Shown here in pieces: positions 54,231 to 62,279 of a DNA stretch of 64,000 bases (its first letter is position 1; every line of letters starts with the position of its first letter). This DNA is from Paenibacillus sp. FSL H7-0326 (GTDB lineage Bacteria; Bacillota; Bacilli; Paenibacillales; Paenibacillaceae): assembly GCF_001955535.1 (NCBI RefSeq), contig NZ_MPVN01000001.1, positions 1,240,001 to 1,304,000 of the forward strand. The letters run 5' to 3'. The notes below the pieces were generated by a model. The model saw nothing but the letters and a program-made list of their open reading frames with translations. It was not told where the DNA came from and did no database searches. The position numbers and the translations under genes were made by a program.

Positions 54231-54272
54231 CAGAATACCCCCAAATAAAAGTTTCCTGATACCAAAAAGAGC

Positions 54273-54440
54273 AGAAAAAAGAGGCTAATCGCCGTCGTTA
54301 AACTGACAATTAGCCTCATTTGTACATCATAATCCGCGCGAATATAGAGAGCATCTCTAAATAGACTATGCCCTGCTTCACGCCGATTACGAAAATCCGC
54401 TGTCCTTGCCAGCCTCTCTGGACTGATTTAAAGGTACCAG
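54273..54440 (-). promoter_or_regulatory. PyrR-type attenuator in the codBA leader
   Basis: Read on the minus strand, the leader holds CAGTCCAGAGAGGCTGGCAA (54404-54423), the conserved PyrR-binding loop with the AGAGAGGCT core seen in B. subtilis pyr attenuators. Downstream, GAGGCTAAT (complement of 54309-54317) pairs with ATTAGCCTC (complement of 54281-54289) and is followed by TTTTTT, a strong terminator 45 nt before codB. UMP-bound PyrR should favour termination, so codBA is expressed when pyrimidines are scarce. Confidence 0.88.
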
Positions 54441-54456
54441 TATTTAATTATGTTCT

Positions 54457-54485
54457 ATTATTTTAGAAAATCAACCCTATGTCAA
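54457..54485 (-). promoter_or_regulatory. codBA promoter
   Basis: TTGACA (54480-54485) and AATAAT (54457-54462) on the minus strand, exactly 17 nt apart, placing the start point just before the PyrR-binding element. Confidence 0.75.
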
Positions 54486-54527
54486 TGTAATTATTATCCA
54501 TTTATAAAATTTATCAAGATAATGTTA

Positions 54528-54558
54528 AAACAAAGTCCCCTCGTTTAAAGGGGGTCAA
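54528..54558 (-). terminator. Terminator of the CrtO-like operon
   Basis: CCCC and GGGG arms with flanking GAC/GTC around an AT-rich loop, followed on the minus strand by TTTGTTTT. The restored stop codon of the CrtO-like frame (54545-54547) lies in its loop. Confidence 0.5.
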
Positions 54559-54966
54559 AAGGTCTTTTTGCTTGTGAAATAACCCTGTTCATTCTAATCC
54601 GATTATATCTTTGCAAACAAATGGGATAGAAGTTAACAATGATATTTAAAAGAGAAGAAATATGATGTCTAGCAAACTATCCACAGAAATAATAATTCTA
54701 GATTGATACAACAAAATGACGATCGCAATGAGGACGTGCATCCTTTCACTCTTCCTGGTTCGCGTCTCAAACTGGATCAATCCGTTTATTGAATATTCGC
54801 CAATAAAATAGTTTTTGAATGGTATATCATGTCTTCTTTTCATGGCCAAAAAAAGCAAAAATTTCTTATATCGCTTTATCCCTATATGCTCATATATCTT
54901 TCCGTCGCATTCAAATCTCTTGATACGAAAGTACTTATCATTAAATATTTTATCTAATAATCTCAT
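54545..54966 (-). pseudogene. CrtO-like (glycosyl-diaponeurosporenoate acyltransferase family) gene, frameshifted
   Basis: The open part (54646-54966, 106 aa) begins DKIFNDKYFRIKRFECDGKIYEHIGIKRYKKFL in order and continues QFETRTRKSERMHVLIAIVILL, the pattern of CrtO-type acyltransferases. It stops at LLF. In the -1 frame the sequence goes on without a break as NIIVNFYPICLQRYNR, matching the family's conserved C-terminal QRYNR, and ends at 54545. One extra T in the TTTT run at about 54648 would restore a 140-aa product. The N-terminal ATG overlaps the end of the SRPBCC gene. A homopolymer sequencing error is the alternative. Confidence 0.65.
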
Positions 54967-55361
54967 ACTCGTATTCTTTCTCCAGCCACTCCTTTAGCCG
55001 TTTATTCCGATGCTCCAAGAATCGCTTCATATACGACTCAAGTACCCAGCGTTCTGCCATTTTCCCAAATACACCAAAGGGAGCCTCAAATATTAAAACA
55101 TCCTTCATGCATCTCGTCCGTAAAATAGATCGGGCGCTTGTAGGCAGTCACTTCGGAAGTCAATTTTTGTCTGACACCAAAATGAGTGGCCTCAAAGGTT
55201 ACTGTCTGTCCAGATTCAATGAAGCCGTCCGTAATGCCTGCTACAGCCTTCTCTTTGGTATGCTTCCATACCGTTACGGGATGAAGACTGATATTTCTCG
55301 CGGCATCGAAGCAATGTTCTATTGGAGCCTGGATAATGATGCTCGTGTCCAAAGTAACCAT
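54950..55361 (-). pseudogene. SRPBCC (START-like) protein gene with internal out-of-frame deletion
   Basis: The first frame (55086-55361) gives a normal SRPBCC start, LDTSIIIQAPIEHCFDAARN through KRPIYFTDEMHEGCF, then stops. From 55108 a second frame reads MKDVLIFEAPFGVFGKMAER and on to HRNKRLKEWLEKEYEYEII, the usual C-terminal half. The roughly 20 residues expected between DEMHEG and MKDV (an FKSxRHEHxF-like strand) are missing, so a deletion of some 60 nt, possibly between ATGAAGG-like repeats, broke the frame. RBS AAGGAG precedes the start. Confidence 0.7.
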
Positions 55362-55376
55362 GCTGGGTTCAGCTCC

Positions 55377-55715
55377 TTATTTCTTGAAATATAACAGGAT
55401 ATCAAAGGATTGAAGCATCGCATGATGATTAACCGACTGTTTGTACTGAGGCATCATCATCGGTTCATACAGCAGAATGAGGATAACGAATCCGATCCAC
55501 AAAAGTGCATGGGATAAACGAAGCTTCAACTTTCTGATGAGCAATAGATTGGCTGGTATCCACGCGAACAGCATAAGGAGTAAGGAAGCAATAACCAGCA
55601 GTGGCGGCACATATCCTTCAATCAGCCAACTAAGTAAGCGGAGCCAATAATAAGTAAGTAATGTGAGCAAGAAATTATATAACAATAAAACCGCAATCCT
55701 GCTATAAGCTTTCAT
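55377..55715 (-). CDS. Small membrane protein, unknown function
   Basis: A 112-aa protein with three hydrophobic helices (residues about 7-31, 36-58, 68-83) and a soluble C-terminal tail of 28 residues. I do not recognise a family. ATG follows GGAGGAGAG. It is the first gene of a unit with the SRPBCC and CrtO-like genes (15-nt gap), both of which appear broken, while this one is intact. Confidence 0.6.
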   Translation of the reverse strand: MKAYSRIAVLLLYNFLLTLLTYYWLRLLSWLIEGYVPPLLVIASLLLMLFAWIPANLLLIRKLKLRLSHALLWIGFVILILLYEPMMMPQYKQSVNHHAMLQSFDILLYFKK

Positions 55716-55823
55716 TCAGAGACTCTCTCCTCCGCCTAAAACGAATAGGCATAAGTAATTCATACCTATTAGACGTCATTCGTTAACGATTTGTTTTAGT
55801 CATCCTGAAATTTGAATACATAT

Positions 55824-56321
55824 TCATGAGTCCTTGGACTGCTTAATCAAATTACCTCTTACAACAAGCCAGCTTATGAAAGAAGTTATAAACATGCCGA
55901 CAAACAGCACATAAATGTTATAAAAAACAGTATTCGTATATTGATTCAGCCAACCAAACCGATAAATGACAGATCCCGGGTCATCCGCAAAACCTCCCAG
56001 TTGAGTTTTTAAATCTGCAATTTCCATAAATGCCATAAAACTAAAAATAAGAATAAAACAGATCAGCAGGATGGGAACCCTCATCGTAGCCACATATTTA
56101 TCATGAACAGAAGCGAATAGCTTCTTCATAAAGAAGAAACTGTATATAAACAAGCCGATGGAGTACAGCAATGCCGGAACTAAGATTAATAGTCCTGGAT
56201 TACCATTTCCTGAAGTGGAGCCGCCGGGCTCATATTTAAAAGTGAACAAATCAACAAGAAGCACTAGCACTAAACTGATCAGTACGTTTACGCTAAATAC
56301 CACCATATCCCTATAGATCAC
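55824..56321 (-). CDS. Four-helix membrane protein, unknown function
   Basis: A 165-aa protein with four predicted helices: residues about 6-26, 44-66, 80-101 and 132-155. A glycine/serine loop (YEPGGSTSGNGNPG) follows the first helix. No catalytic motif or family is recognised. GTG 56321 is used behind AGAGGG at 7 nt; ATG at codon 6 is the alternative. No terminator seen after it; the next gene downstream starts about 100 nt on. Confidence 0.6.
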   Translation of the reverse strand: MIYRDMVVFSVNVLISLVLVLLVDLFTFKYEPGGSTSGNGNPGLLILVPALLYSIGLFIYSFFFMKKLFASVHDKYVATMRVPILLICFILIFSFMAFMEIADLKTQLGGFADDPGSVIYRFGWLNQYTNTVFYNIYVLFVGMFITSFISWLVVRGNLIKQSKDS

Positions 56322-56466
56322 TTCATCACCCTCTTATTGGCTTATATCTCGATTTGCTGCTAGATAGACACATGCCTCCTTGGAATCACACATCTCCTAA
56401 AAAATATATCACACTTATATATGGTTTTACTTCTAATCTATGGATGATATGGTTGGAGATACACTG

Positions 56467-56494
56467 TTGACGTTGTACTTTTGTGTGTTAGAAT
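56467..56494 (+). promoter_or_regulatory. Promoter of tsuAB
   Basis: TTGACG (56467-56472) and TAGAAT (56489-56494), 16 nt apart, about 75 nt before the tsuA start. Confidence 0.55.
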
Positions 56495-56568
56495 CAGAAT
56501 ACAAAGAAAGCATAGTAGTTTACTAGTATTTAGAATGAATGCTATGAAAAATAAGGAGAGTGAGCAAG

Positions 56569-57639
56569 TTGTTACAAATGGTCATTACAGGACTTTTGTG
56601 CGGCGCCTTGCTGGGATTCGTTATGCAGCGCGGCCGGTTCTGTCTGACAGGCGGATTCAGAGATATGTACATTGCCAAAGACAACCGCATGTTCTATGCG
56701 CTGCTTATCGCAATATCTGTACAAAGCATCGGGGTATTCGCATTAATTCAGACAGGTGTCCTTCAATATGATGCTGGGGAATTTTCATGGGTAGCCACCA
56801 TTCTTGGTTCATTTATTTTTGGTATTGGCATTATTCTGGCTGGCGGCTGTGCGACAGGCACTTGGTATCGTGCAGGTGAAGGACTGATTGGCAGCTGGAT
56901 TGCCCTGTTCGGTTACATGGCGATGGCCGCAATTATGAAATCCGGTCCACTGGCTCCGGTTAACTCCAGTTTAAGTGAGGTCGCTACGACCACAAACTCT
57001 ATTCCGGCAACGTTTGGACTGTCCGTATGGCCGTTTATTGTATTACTGGTAGCCATTACGGTATTCTTGGTAGTAAGACATTTGCGCAAGCCGAAAGTGT
57101 TCATTCCAACATTGAAGCCTAAACGCAAGGGTCTTGCCCATCTACTGTTCGAGAAACGCTGGCATCCATTTGTCACTGCTATTCTGATCGGACTCATTGC
57201 CCTGCTTGCATGGCCGCTCAGCGCAGCTACAGGCAGAAACTTTGGCTTGGGTGTAACTACACCTTCCGCAAACATTTTGCAGTATCTCGTAACTGGCGAT
57301 GACGGATTTATCAACTGGGGCGTATTCCTCGTGCTCGGTATCTTCGTTGGTTCCTTTGCTGCTGCGAAGGCAAGCAAGGAGTTCCGTTTCCGCGCTCCGG
57401 ATGCGAAGACAGCTGTAACCAGCTTCGGCGGAGGACTGCTAATGGGTTTTGGCGCAAGCTGGGCTGGAGGCTGCTCCATCGGTAACGGTCTCGTCATGAC
57501 GGCAATGATGACATGGCAGGGATGGATTTCTCTGGTCTTTATGATTCTGGGTACATGGACTGCATCCTATTTTGTATTCATACGTCCACGCAAAAAAGCG
57601 AGCGCAGGTGCCGCCGCTTCAACAACTGCAACTGCTTAG
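56569..57639 (+). CDS. tsuA: YeeE/YedE-family thiosulfate transporter TsuA
   Basis: A 356-aa membrane protein with about nine helices. The three functional cysteine motifs of TsuA/YeeE are present: QRGRFCLTGGFRD near residue 20, AGGCATGTWYRAGEG near 95 and AGGCSIGNGL near 305. E. coli YeeE imports thiosulfate. TTG 56569 is preferred at 9 nt behind AAGGAG; the GTG at 56560 abuts that RBS. The TusA-like partner gene follows after 12 nt, the arrangement found for tsuA-tsuB. Confidence 0.88.
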   Translation: MLQMVITGLLCGALLGFVMQRGRFCLTGGFRDMYIAKDNRMFYALLIAISVQSIGVFALIQTGVLQYDAGEFSWVATILGSFIFGIGIILAGGCATGTWYRAGEGLIGSWIALFGYMAMAAIMKSGPLAPVNSSLSEVATTTNSIPATFGLSVWPFIVLLVAITVFLVVRHLRKPKVFIPTLKPKRKGLAHLLFEKRWHPFVTAILIGLIALLAWPLSAATGRNFGLGVTTPSANILQYLVTGDDGFINWGVFLVLGIFVGSFAAAKASKEFRFRAPDAKTAVTSFGGGLLMGFGASWAGGCSIGNGLVMTAMMTWQGWISLVFMILGTWTASYFVFIRPRKKASAGAAASTTATA

Positions 57640-57651
57640 GAGGAATTTAAC

Positions 57652-57876
57652 ATGCAACAAAAACTACAAGTTCTCGGAATGGTTTGCCCATTCCCACTGA
57701 TCGAAGCAAAAGAAGCAATTAAAACGATAAACAGCGGCGACGAGCTCGTCATTGATTTCGATTGTACACAAGCGACGGAGAGCATTCCGCGCTGGGCTGC
57801 TGAGGATGGACACTCCATTACCAACTATGAGCAGCTGGACGATGCTTCTTGGACTATCACTGTGAAGAAAAAATAA
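57652..57876 (+). CDS. tsuB: TusA-family sulfurtransferase (TsuB-like)
   Basis: A 74-aa single-domain sulfur carrier with the family motif MVCPFPLIEAKEAI, in which the Cys (about residue 12) carries the persulfide. It probably accepts or processes thiosulfate sulfur brought in by TsuA, as YeeD does in E. coli. RBS AGGAGG; 12-nt gap to tsuA; terminator directly after. Confidence 0.9.
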   Translation: MQQKLQVLGMVCPFPLIEAKEAIKTINSGDELVIDFDCTQATESIPRWAAEDGHSITNYEQLDDASWTITVKKK

Positions 57877-57890
57877 GCTGAGCTTATATG

Positions 57891-57934
57891 AAAAGCGATC
57901 CTTTCAGGTTAACTGATAAGGATCGCTTTTTTTG
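57891..57934. terminator. Terminator of tsuAB
   Basis: AAAGCGATCCT and AGGATCGCTTT form an 11-bp stem followed by seven T on the plus strand; the minus-strand tail is CTTTTC. Confidence 0.88.
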
Positions 57935-57951
57935 AGAGTAAAACCCTTGAA

Positions 57952-58128
57952 TTATTGAAGATGGTCCTGATCGTTGTTAAAACCTTGATGCTTGTCGATA
58001 TAAATATCCAAAGCTTGTATGCCCCGTCTGGCCAGCTTGACAAACAGCACAATCAAGTAAATGGCGACAACAATAGAAACCAGGTAAATGAGTATTCCAA
58101 ACAAGCTAAATGCCGAGTAAAGAGCCAT
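57952..58128 (-). CDS. 58-aa small membrane protein
   Basis: This short frame starts at ATG 58128, 6-7 nt behind AAGGGG, and stops at 57952. It encodes one long hydrophobic helix (FGILIYLVSIVVAIYLIVLF, residues 10-29) followed by a basic KLARRG and an amphipathic, charged tail ending NNDQDHLQ. Inside-out topology suggests the tail is cytoplasmic. No family recognised. It is followed by the tsuAB terminator, which can act on this strand. Confidence 0.65.
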   Translation of the reverse strand: MALYSAFSLFGILIYLVSIVVAIYLIVLFVKLARRGIQALDIYIDKHQGFNNDQDHLQ

Positions 58129-58143
58129 ATCTATCCCCTTCTT

Positions 58144-58713
58144 CTATATTCTTATTTTGTAAACTCCGATCTCCCTTAAGAAATCTCCTCTCGTGAGGCC
58201 TGACTCCCCAAGAAATTGCCGGTAGCTGTTAATGGTCCCATCGTGGGTGACGCAATATACATTGCCTTCAAATCTACTGATCCACTTTAAAAATTTATCT
58301 GCTTGAAATTCAAAGCGCTCATTGGAGAGTGTATTAATTCCTTCCTTCCATAGCTCCTGCTCGGACGGCACAACTGTATAATCAGGATAGTCAGCAGATA
58401 TCTCTTCCAAAGTATAAATCTTATCACAGCCAAGGGGCTCCCACGCTGGATTTTGCGGAAACATTCTTGGTCCGAGAAGCGGCGTAACATATTTGTGTAC
58501 CGCAACGTCCTTGCTCCATATATTTACCGTTTCCATGGTTCTTCTGGTAGGACTTGTTACGACGACATCTTCGGAGCATAGTGGATACAGATGACGTAAT
58601 TTTTCTGCTTGTTGTATCCCACTCTCTGTTAATGCAGGATGCTGCATATGCAGCTGGTTGGGCCAGTTCAACGTATGCTCTCCTTGAGCATGTCTGATAA
58701 ATACCAATTCCAT
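58144..58713 (-). CDS. Histidine phosphatase family protein
   Basis: A 189-aa branch-1 phosphatase-like protein. The catalytic histidine lies in LVFIRHAQGEHT (the usual RHGxT is RHAQGE), with LTESGIQQAEKLR, VTSPTRRTMETVNIW and the second His in VYCVTHDGTINSYR. Similar to fungal-like SixA/PGAM proteins of unknown substrate. ATG 58713 follows AGGAGTG and begins 6 nt after the GNAT stop; together with the 59.2 and 59.8 kb genes it may form an operon. Confidence 0.82.
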   Translation of the reverse strand: MELVFIRHAQGEHTLNWPNQLHMQHPALTESGIQQAEKLRHLYPLCSEDVVVTSPTRRTMETVNIWSKDVAVHKYVTPLLGPRMFPQNPAWEPLGCDKIYTLEEISADYPDYTVVPSEQELWKEGINTLSNERFEFQADKFLKWISRFEGNVYCVTHDGTINSYRQFLGESGLTRGDFLREIGVYKIRI

Positions 58714-58719
58714 GTACAA

Positions 58720-59238
58720 TCACTCCTGCTCACAGCCTTCGTTCTCAATCCAGTACCTTTGAATTTGAATTCCCTCGATGATGACTTCTGACTCAAGGAC
58801 TCCCCCATTCGAAATGATTGTCTTAGCCGAAGCGATGTTGTCTTTATCACAAGTAACCAGTACATTACGGATACCTAGTGTTTTGGCTTGTTCAAGCGCG
58901 AGTGAAAGGAGCATTGCTGCGTATCCTTTTTTTCGCTCACTTGGTCTGATGCCATACCCAATATGTCCGCCACGCCCTAATAGAAAGTCATTCAGTTCAT
59001 GGCGAATATTTACAGCACCTAGCACTTTACGATCTGATCTTACAAGCCAAAAAGTGCTGCTGTTCACCGTTAAATGGTCCAGTTGGCTCCCATTTTCTAA
59101 CTCGCTTAACTTAGCTAAAAAACAGTCAAAATCAGAAGGATCGTATCTCAGCACAAAAGGAATCATTCGCTCTCCGGCCTCTGTCCATTCGAGGATCATA
59201 TCGAGATACTCTTCCCGATATTCGTACGAAGGCTCCAC
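58720..59238 (-). CDS. GNAT-family N-acetyltransferase
   Basis: A 172-aa acetyltransferase. The acetyl-CoA motif is GGHIGYGIRPSERKKGYAAMLLSLAL, and LVTCDKDNIASAKTIISNGG is the C-terminal binding strand. The start PSYEYREEYLDMI with VNIRHELNDFLL marks a group common in Bacillales. GTG 59238 is used, 8 nt behind GGAGGAGG; the GTG at 59256 precedes that RBS. Substrate unknown. Confidence 0.82.
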   Translation of the reverse strand: MEPSYEYREEYLDMILEWTEAGERMIPFVLRYDPSDFDCFLAKLSELENGSQLDHLTVNSSTFWLVRSDRKVLGAVNIRHELNDFLLGRGGHIGYGIRPSERKKGYAAMLLSLALEQAKTLGIRNVLVTCDKDNIASAKTIISNGGVLESEVIIEGIQIQRYWIENEGCEQE

Positions 59239-59274
59239 GAGAAAAACCTCCTCCACTCTCTCTCACCTCTCCTT

Positions 59275-59814
59275 TTACAGCCTTCGAAATAGCAGCCAAT
59301 TCACCGCATCCAGCAGGTTCTCCGCTATATAATCCGGTACAACCTCCGCCCAGCTTGATCGATAGTCGGTTAGTGATCCCATTCCCCACCCTGTCTTGAC
59401 AAGCACTTTCAGTGCCCTAACCGCATGTGCTGCTAGTATATCCGTATCGCCGACGTCACCAATGACAGCGCACTTTGCTAGATCGAGGTCATATACTGCT
59501 GCAGCCGTATGCAGCATGCCGGGCTTCGGCTTCCTGCAATTACAAATCTCCGTACTTCCATGCGGACAGATAAATGCATCATCAAACCCATACGATAGAA
59601 ACTGCTCTCTGAACTCTTCTTCACTTGCTTGCTGCTTCGATATTCGATGCTGGTTCGTAAACGCAAACACCTTGATTCCCTTTCCCTTTAGCAAATGGAT
59701 AGCATCAAGCGCTCCGTCATACAACACAAAATCGCGCGGATGGATAAAGTGCCCCGTCCCCCCAATGGTTCCATCTCGATCTATAAATACAGCCTGCAGT
59801 TCCAGTTCAAACAC
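59275..59814 (-). CDS. HAD-IIIA family hydrolase
   Basis: A 179-aa phosphatase-like protein with VFIDRDGTIGG (nucleophile Asp12, acid Asp14), VFAFTNQHRIS, a C-x-C segment EICNCRKPKPGML typical of GmhB-type zinc loops, and AVIGDVGDTDILAAHAV. It probably removes phosphate from a small sugar phosphate. Start is uncertain: GTG 59814 overlaps GAGAGG, so a CTG a few codons in is possible. Confidence 0.8.
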   Translation of the reverse strand: MFELELQAVFIDRDGTIGGTGHFIHPRDFVLYDGALDAIHLLKGKGIKVFAFTNQHRISKQQASEEEFREQFLSYGFDDAFICPHGSTEICNCRKPKPGMLHTAAAVYDLDLAKCAVIGDVGDTDILAAHAVRALKVLVKTGWGMGSLTDYRSSWAEVVPDYIAENLLDAVNWLLFRRL

Positions 59815-59861
59815 CTCTCACTTGATCCATCATCACAGAATCTATTTCAGTAATTCCATTC

Positions 59862-60716
59862 TTAATAGTCTCTCAGCAGCTGATCATAGATGATCTTGGC
59901 TATTCTTTGAATCACGGGATTGCCGATACGCTGAGCTTCTTCATATATTTCCGTTGTCATAACCTCTGTCATCACTGCCACGGCAAGCTCTCTACCTGGT
60001 ATCAAGAAGTAACCTGCATCATGTGTAACATTACTCGCTTCTCCTGTCTTGTGTGCGATCAGCATGTCACCAAGCACAGCGCCAAATTTCGTATTCACCT
60101 CTTGCCTGGACATCCATAGAAGCAGCAGCCGTCGAGAATATTCAGAGAGCACCTCCCCTTGATATACAAGCTTGAGTAAATATGTGAGCTCTCGGGCATC
60201 CGCATAATTGTCCAGCTCCGGGGACTGAACAGGTGCAAACATCTTGCGTGCAAGCTGCGTCTGGTGTATCCCAAGTCCTTCCAGCATAGCTCTTACCCGC
60301 TCAAAGCCAATCATATCAATCAGGACATTCGTTGCCGTATTATCCGACTGCGCGATCATGAGTTTTGCCAGCCTTCCTATGTTAATACTAAGGGGCATAA
60401 CTTCCAGCTGAAGCGATCCCGAGCCTCCTACTACATCCTTATCCCTCACGACAGCCTGATCTTCAAGACGAACTTCACCTCGATCAACCATTTGCAGCAG
60501 TGCACAGGCAATCGCCAGTTTGATCGTGCTTGCTGATCTGTACCGCTCTTCTGATCCGATCGAGAACCCTAAGTTACCAGCGGTAACGCTTAGATCAGCC
60601 ACACTGACTGTTACGCGTACTCCGTTTAGATTGGCTTGTTCTATTAACGGACGAAGTGGTTTCATGATGTGATGAAGCGAACCTGCATACAGCTCCTCTG
60701 ACGATAATTGCGGCAT
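59862..60716 (-). CDS. Class A beta-lactamase-fold serine hydrolase without signal peptide
   Basis: A 284-aa protein with the penicillin-recognising triad: SxxK at 63-66 (SASTIK), SDN in MIAQSDNTATNV and KTG in IAHKTGEASN. There is no signal peptide or membrane segment, and the ExELN omega-loop of true class A enzymes is replaced by SPELDNYADARE. A cytoplasmic hydrolase of unknown substrate is more likely than a resistance enzyme. ATG follows AAAGGAG. Divergent from the CdaR-like gene across 227 nt. Confidence 0.75.
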   Translation of the reverse strand: MPQLSSEELYAGSLHHIMKPLRPLIEQANLNGVRVTVSVADLSVTAGNLGFSIGSEERYRSASTIKLAIACALLQMVDRGEVRLEDQAVVRDKDVVGGSGSLQLEVMPLSINIGRLAKLMIAQSDNTATNVLIDMIGFERVRAMLEGLGIHQTQLARKMFAPVQSPELDNYADARELTYLLKLVYQGEVLSEYSRRLLLLWMSRQEVNTKFGAVLGDMLIAHKTGEASNVTHDAGYFLIPGRELAVAVMTEVMTTEIYEEAQRIGNPVIQRIAKIIYDQLLRDY

Positions 60717-60943
60717 GAATAGCAGCTCCTTTACATGATCAAGTTACAGCAGCTTTCCACCATGTTACCATTGACGAAGATATTATTACCATATTTTATT
60801 TAAAAAGGGATGAGATCCCTTCCCCCTCTATTTACATGTTCTTCTCATAAAGCTTCGTTCATCTGCACAAAATAAGTTATACTTTTAAATAGATAGTTTA
60901 GACAGCCGTTACTCTGAGAATGAACACACTGGAGAGGGAAGTA

Positions 60944-61978
60944 ATGTACCAATTATCCGAAGCATTAGCACAAGATATTGTGAACCGCATGATGAAGGAC
61001 ATTCCGTACAATATCAACATTATGAATGATAAAGGCATTATTATAGGCAGCGGGAATCCAAGCCGTATTGGCACAGAGCATCGTGGAGCCATTAAAGCGC
61101 TTGAGAGCGGAAAAATGGTAGAGGTATGGGAGGATCAGCGTTATGAAAAAAAGGGCACGAATGAACCCATCGTTATTAATCAAGTCCGCGTAGGCGTTAT
61201 CGGGATCTCGGGCAGCCCGGAGGAGGTACGTCCCTTCTGCAGCATTGTAAGAACAACCGTGGTGCTTCTAATAGAGCAAGGGATGGCACTAGAATCGATG
61301 CAAAATGAAGCTAATCGTAAGAAGGCATTTCTAGAGGTCCTGCTAAATCATCAAGGGATTTACTCACAGAAGCTGCAAAAAAAAGCGCTCGCCTACAACA
61401 TTGACCTGTTATTACCGACAACAATTCTCTACATCCATCATTCTGGGATGAATGCTGAAATTTCCAATATTCTTCTTATGTATCCTTCATTTATTATCGA
61501 GGAAGATATATGCATCGTTCTCATGCAGGATGTCAAGGAGATCAAGAAGGTAATCAAGCAGCTGCTGCAAAGTCAGCCCCTGCTTAAGATCAGTGTTTCG
61601 CGTCATGAAATCCATATTGCTGACAGCTATGATCAGGCCAAGTCTGCGATGAGGACAGCCCGGGCCCTGCATCTCCCCGAACGAATTATTCTGTATGATC
61701 AGATCGAGTTCCTTGTGAAATTAAGCGAGACAGTGCTTAACGGCTCCGAGCATCTCATCACCAAGTTGGAGGATAAAGAGTCCGTGGATCTGCTCGATAC
61801 CCTGAGAGTATACATCAATAACAATTGCAGTGTATCCGACACTTCCGCAGAGCTGAGCATTCACCGGAATACACTTCAATACCGGCTCAAACGGATTTAC
61901 GATCTAACAGGCAAGGACCCACGAAACACGTTTGATCTGTTTGAACTAACTTATGGACTACTTGCGCTGTATAAATAG
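60944..61978 (+). CDS. cdaR: CdaR-type sugar diacid regulator
   Basis: A 344-aa activator. The N-terminal sugar-diacid recognition domain (residues 1-130) includes NIMNDKGIIIGSGNPSRIGTEH and GVIGISGSPEEVRPF; the C-terminal PucR-type helix-turn-helix is NNCSVSDTSAELSIHRNTLQYRLKRI. CdaR proteins induce glycerate or glucarate genes. No such genes lie next to it here. ATG 60944 follows GGAGAGGG; the ATG at 60920 has no RBS. Confidence 0.85.
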   Translation: MYQLSEALAQDIVNRMMKDIPYNINIMNDKGIIIGSGNPSRIGTEHRGAIKALESGKMVEVWEDQRYEKKGTNEPIVINQVRVGVIGISGSPEEVRPFCSIVRTTVVLLIEQGMALESMQNEANRKKAFLEVLLNHQGIYSQKLQKKALAYNIDLLLPTTILYIHHSGMNAEISNILLMYPSFIIEEDICIVLMQDVKEIKKVIKQLLQSQPLLKISVSRHEIHIADSYDQAKSAMRTARALHLPERIILYDQIEFLVKLSETVLNGSEHLITKLEDKESVDLLDTLRVYINNNCSVSDTSAELSIHRNTLQYRLKRIYDLTGKDPRNTFDLFELTYGLLALYK

Positions 61979-62121
61979 CTGTATTCTGCATTATTGGCGT
62001 ACAGATTTAGTCACGGGCGTGATCCTTACATATTCCAACCAAAGCTGGAGCTCCATAGCGATATAAACTCTTATACGCATTTCCCAAGGTATTGACTACA
62101 ACCTATAACTTATAGCAAAAC

Positions 62122-62173
62122 GAGGCAGACCCGCGAATACCATCGCTACGGACTGCCTCTATTGTTTGTTTTT
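62122..62173. terminator. Terminator between cdaR and the GH95 gene
   Basis: GAGGCAG and CTGCCTC with inner GCGA/TCGC, then a T-rich tail on the plus strand and CGTTTTG on the minus strand. The rest of the 300-nt gap shows no gene or clear site. Confidence 0.7.
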
Positions 62174-62279
62174 CTGTCACATTAGATTAAATCTCATACT
62201 TATCATTCTCTCCATTCATCCGTAGCGACAATGAGCTGGATACACTGCTTCTTCTGAAGGAGATCGATTTATTAATTGA

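Noticed and set aside
57955..58179. 74-codon plus-strand frame after tsuB
   Set aside because: It follows a strong terminator, lacks an RBS and lies opposite the better-supported 58-codon minus-strand gene.
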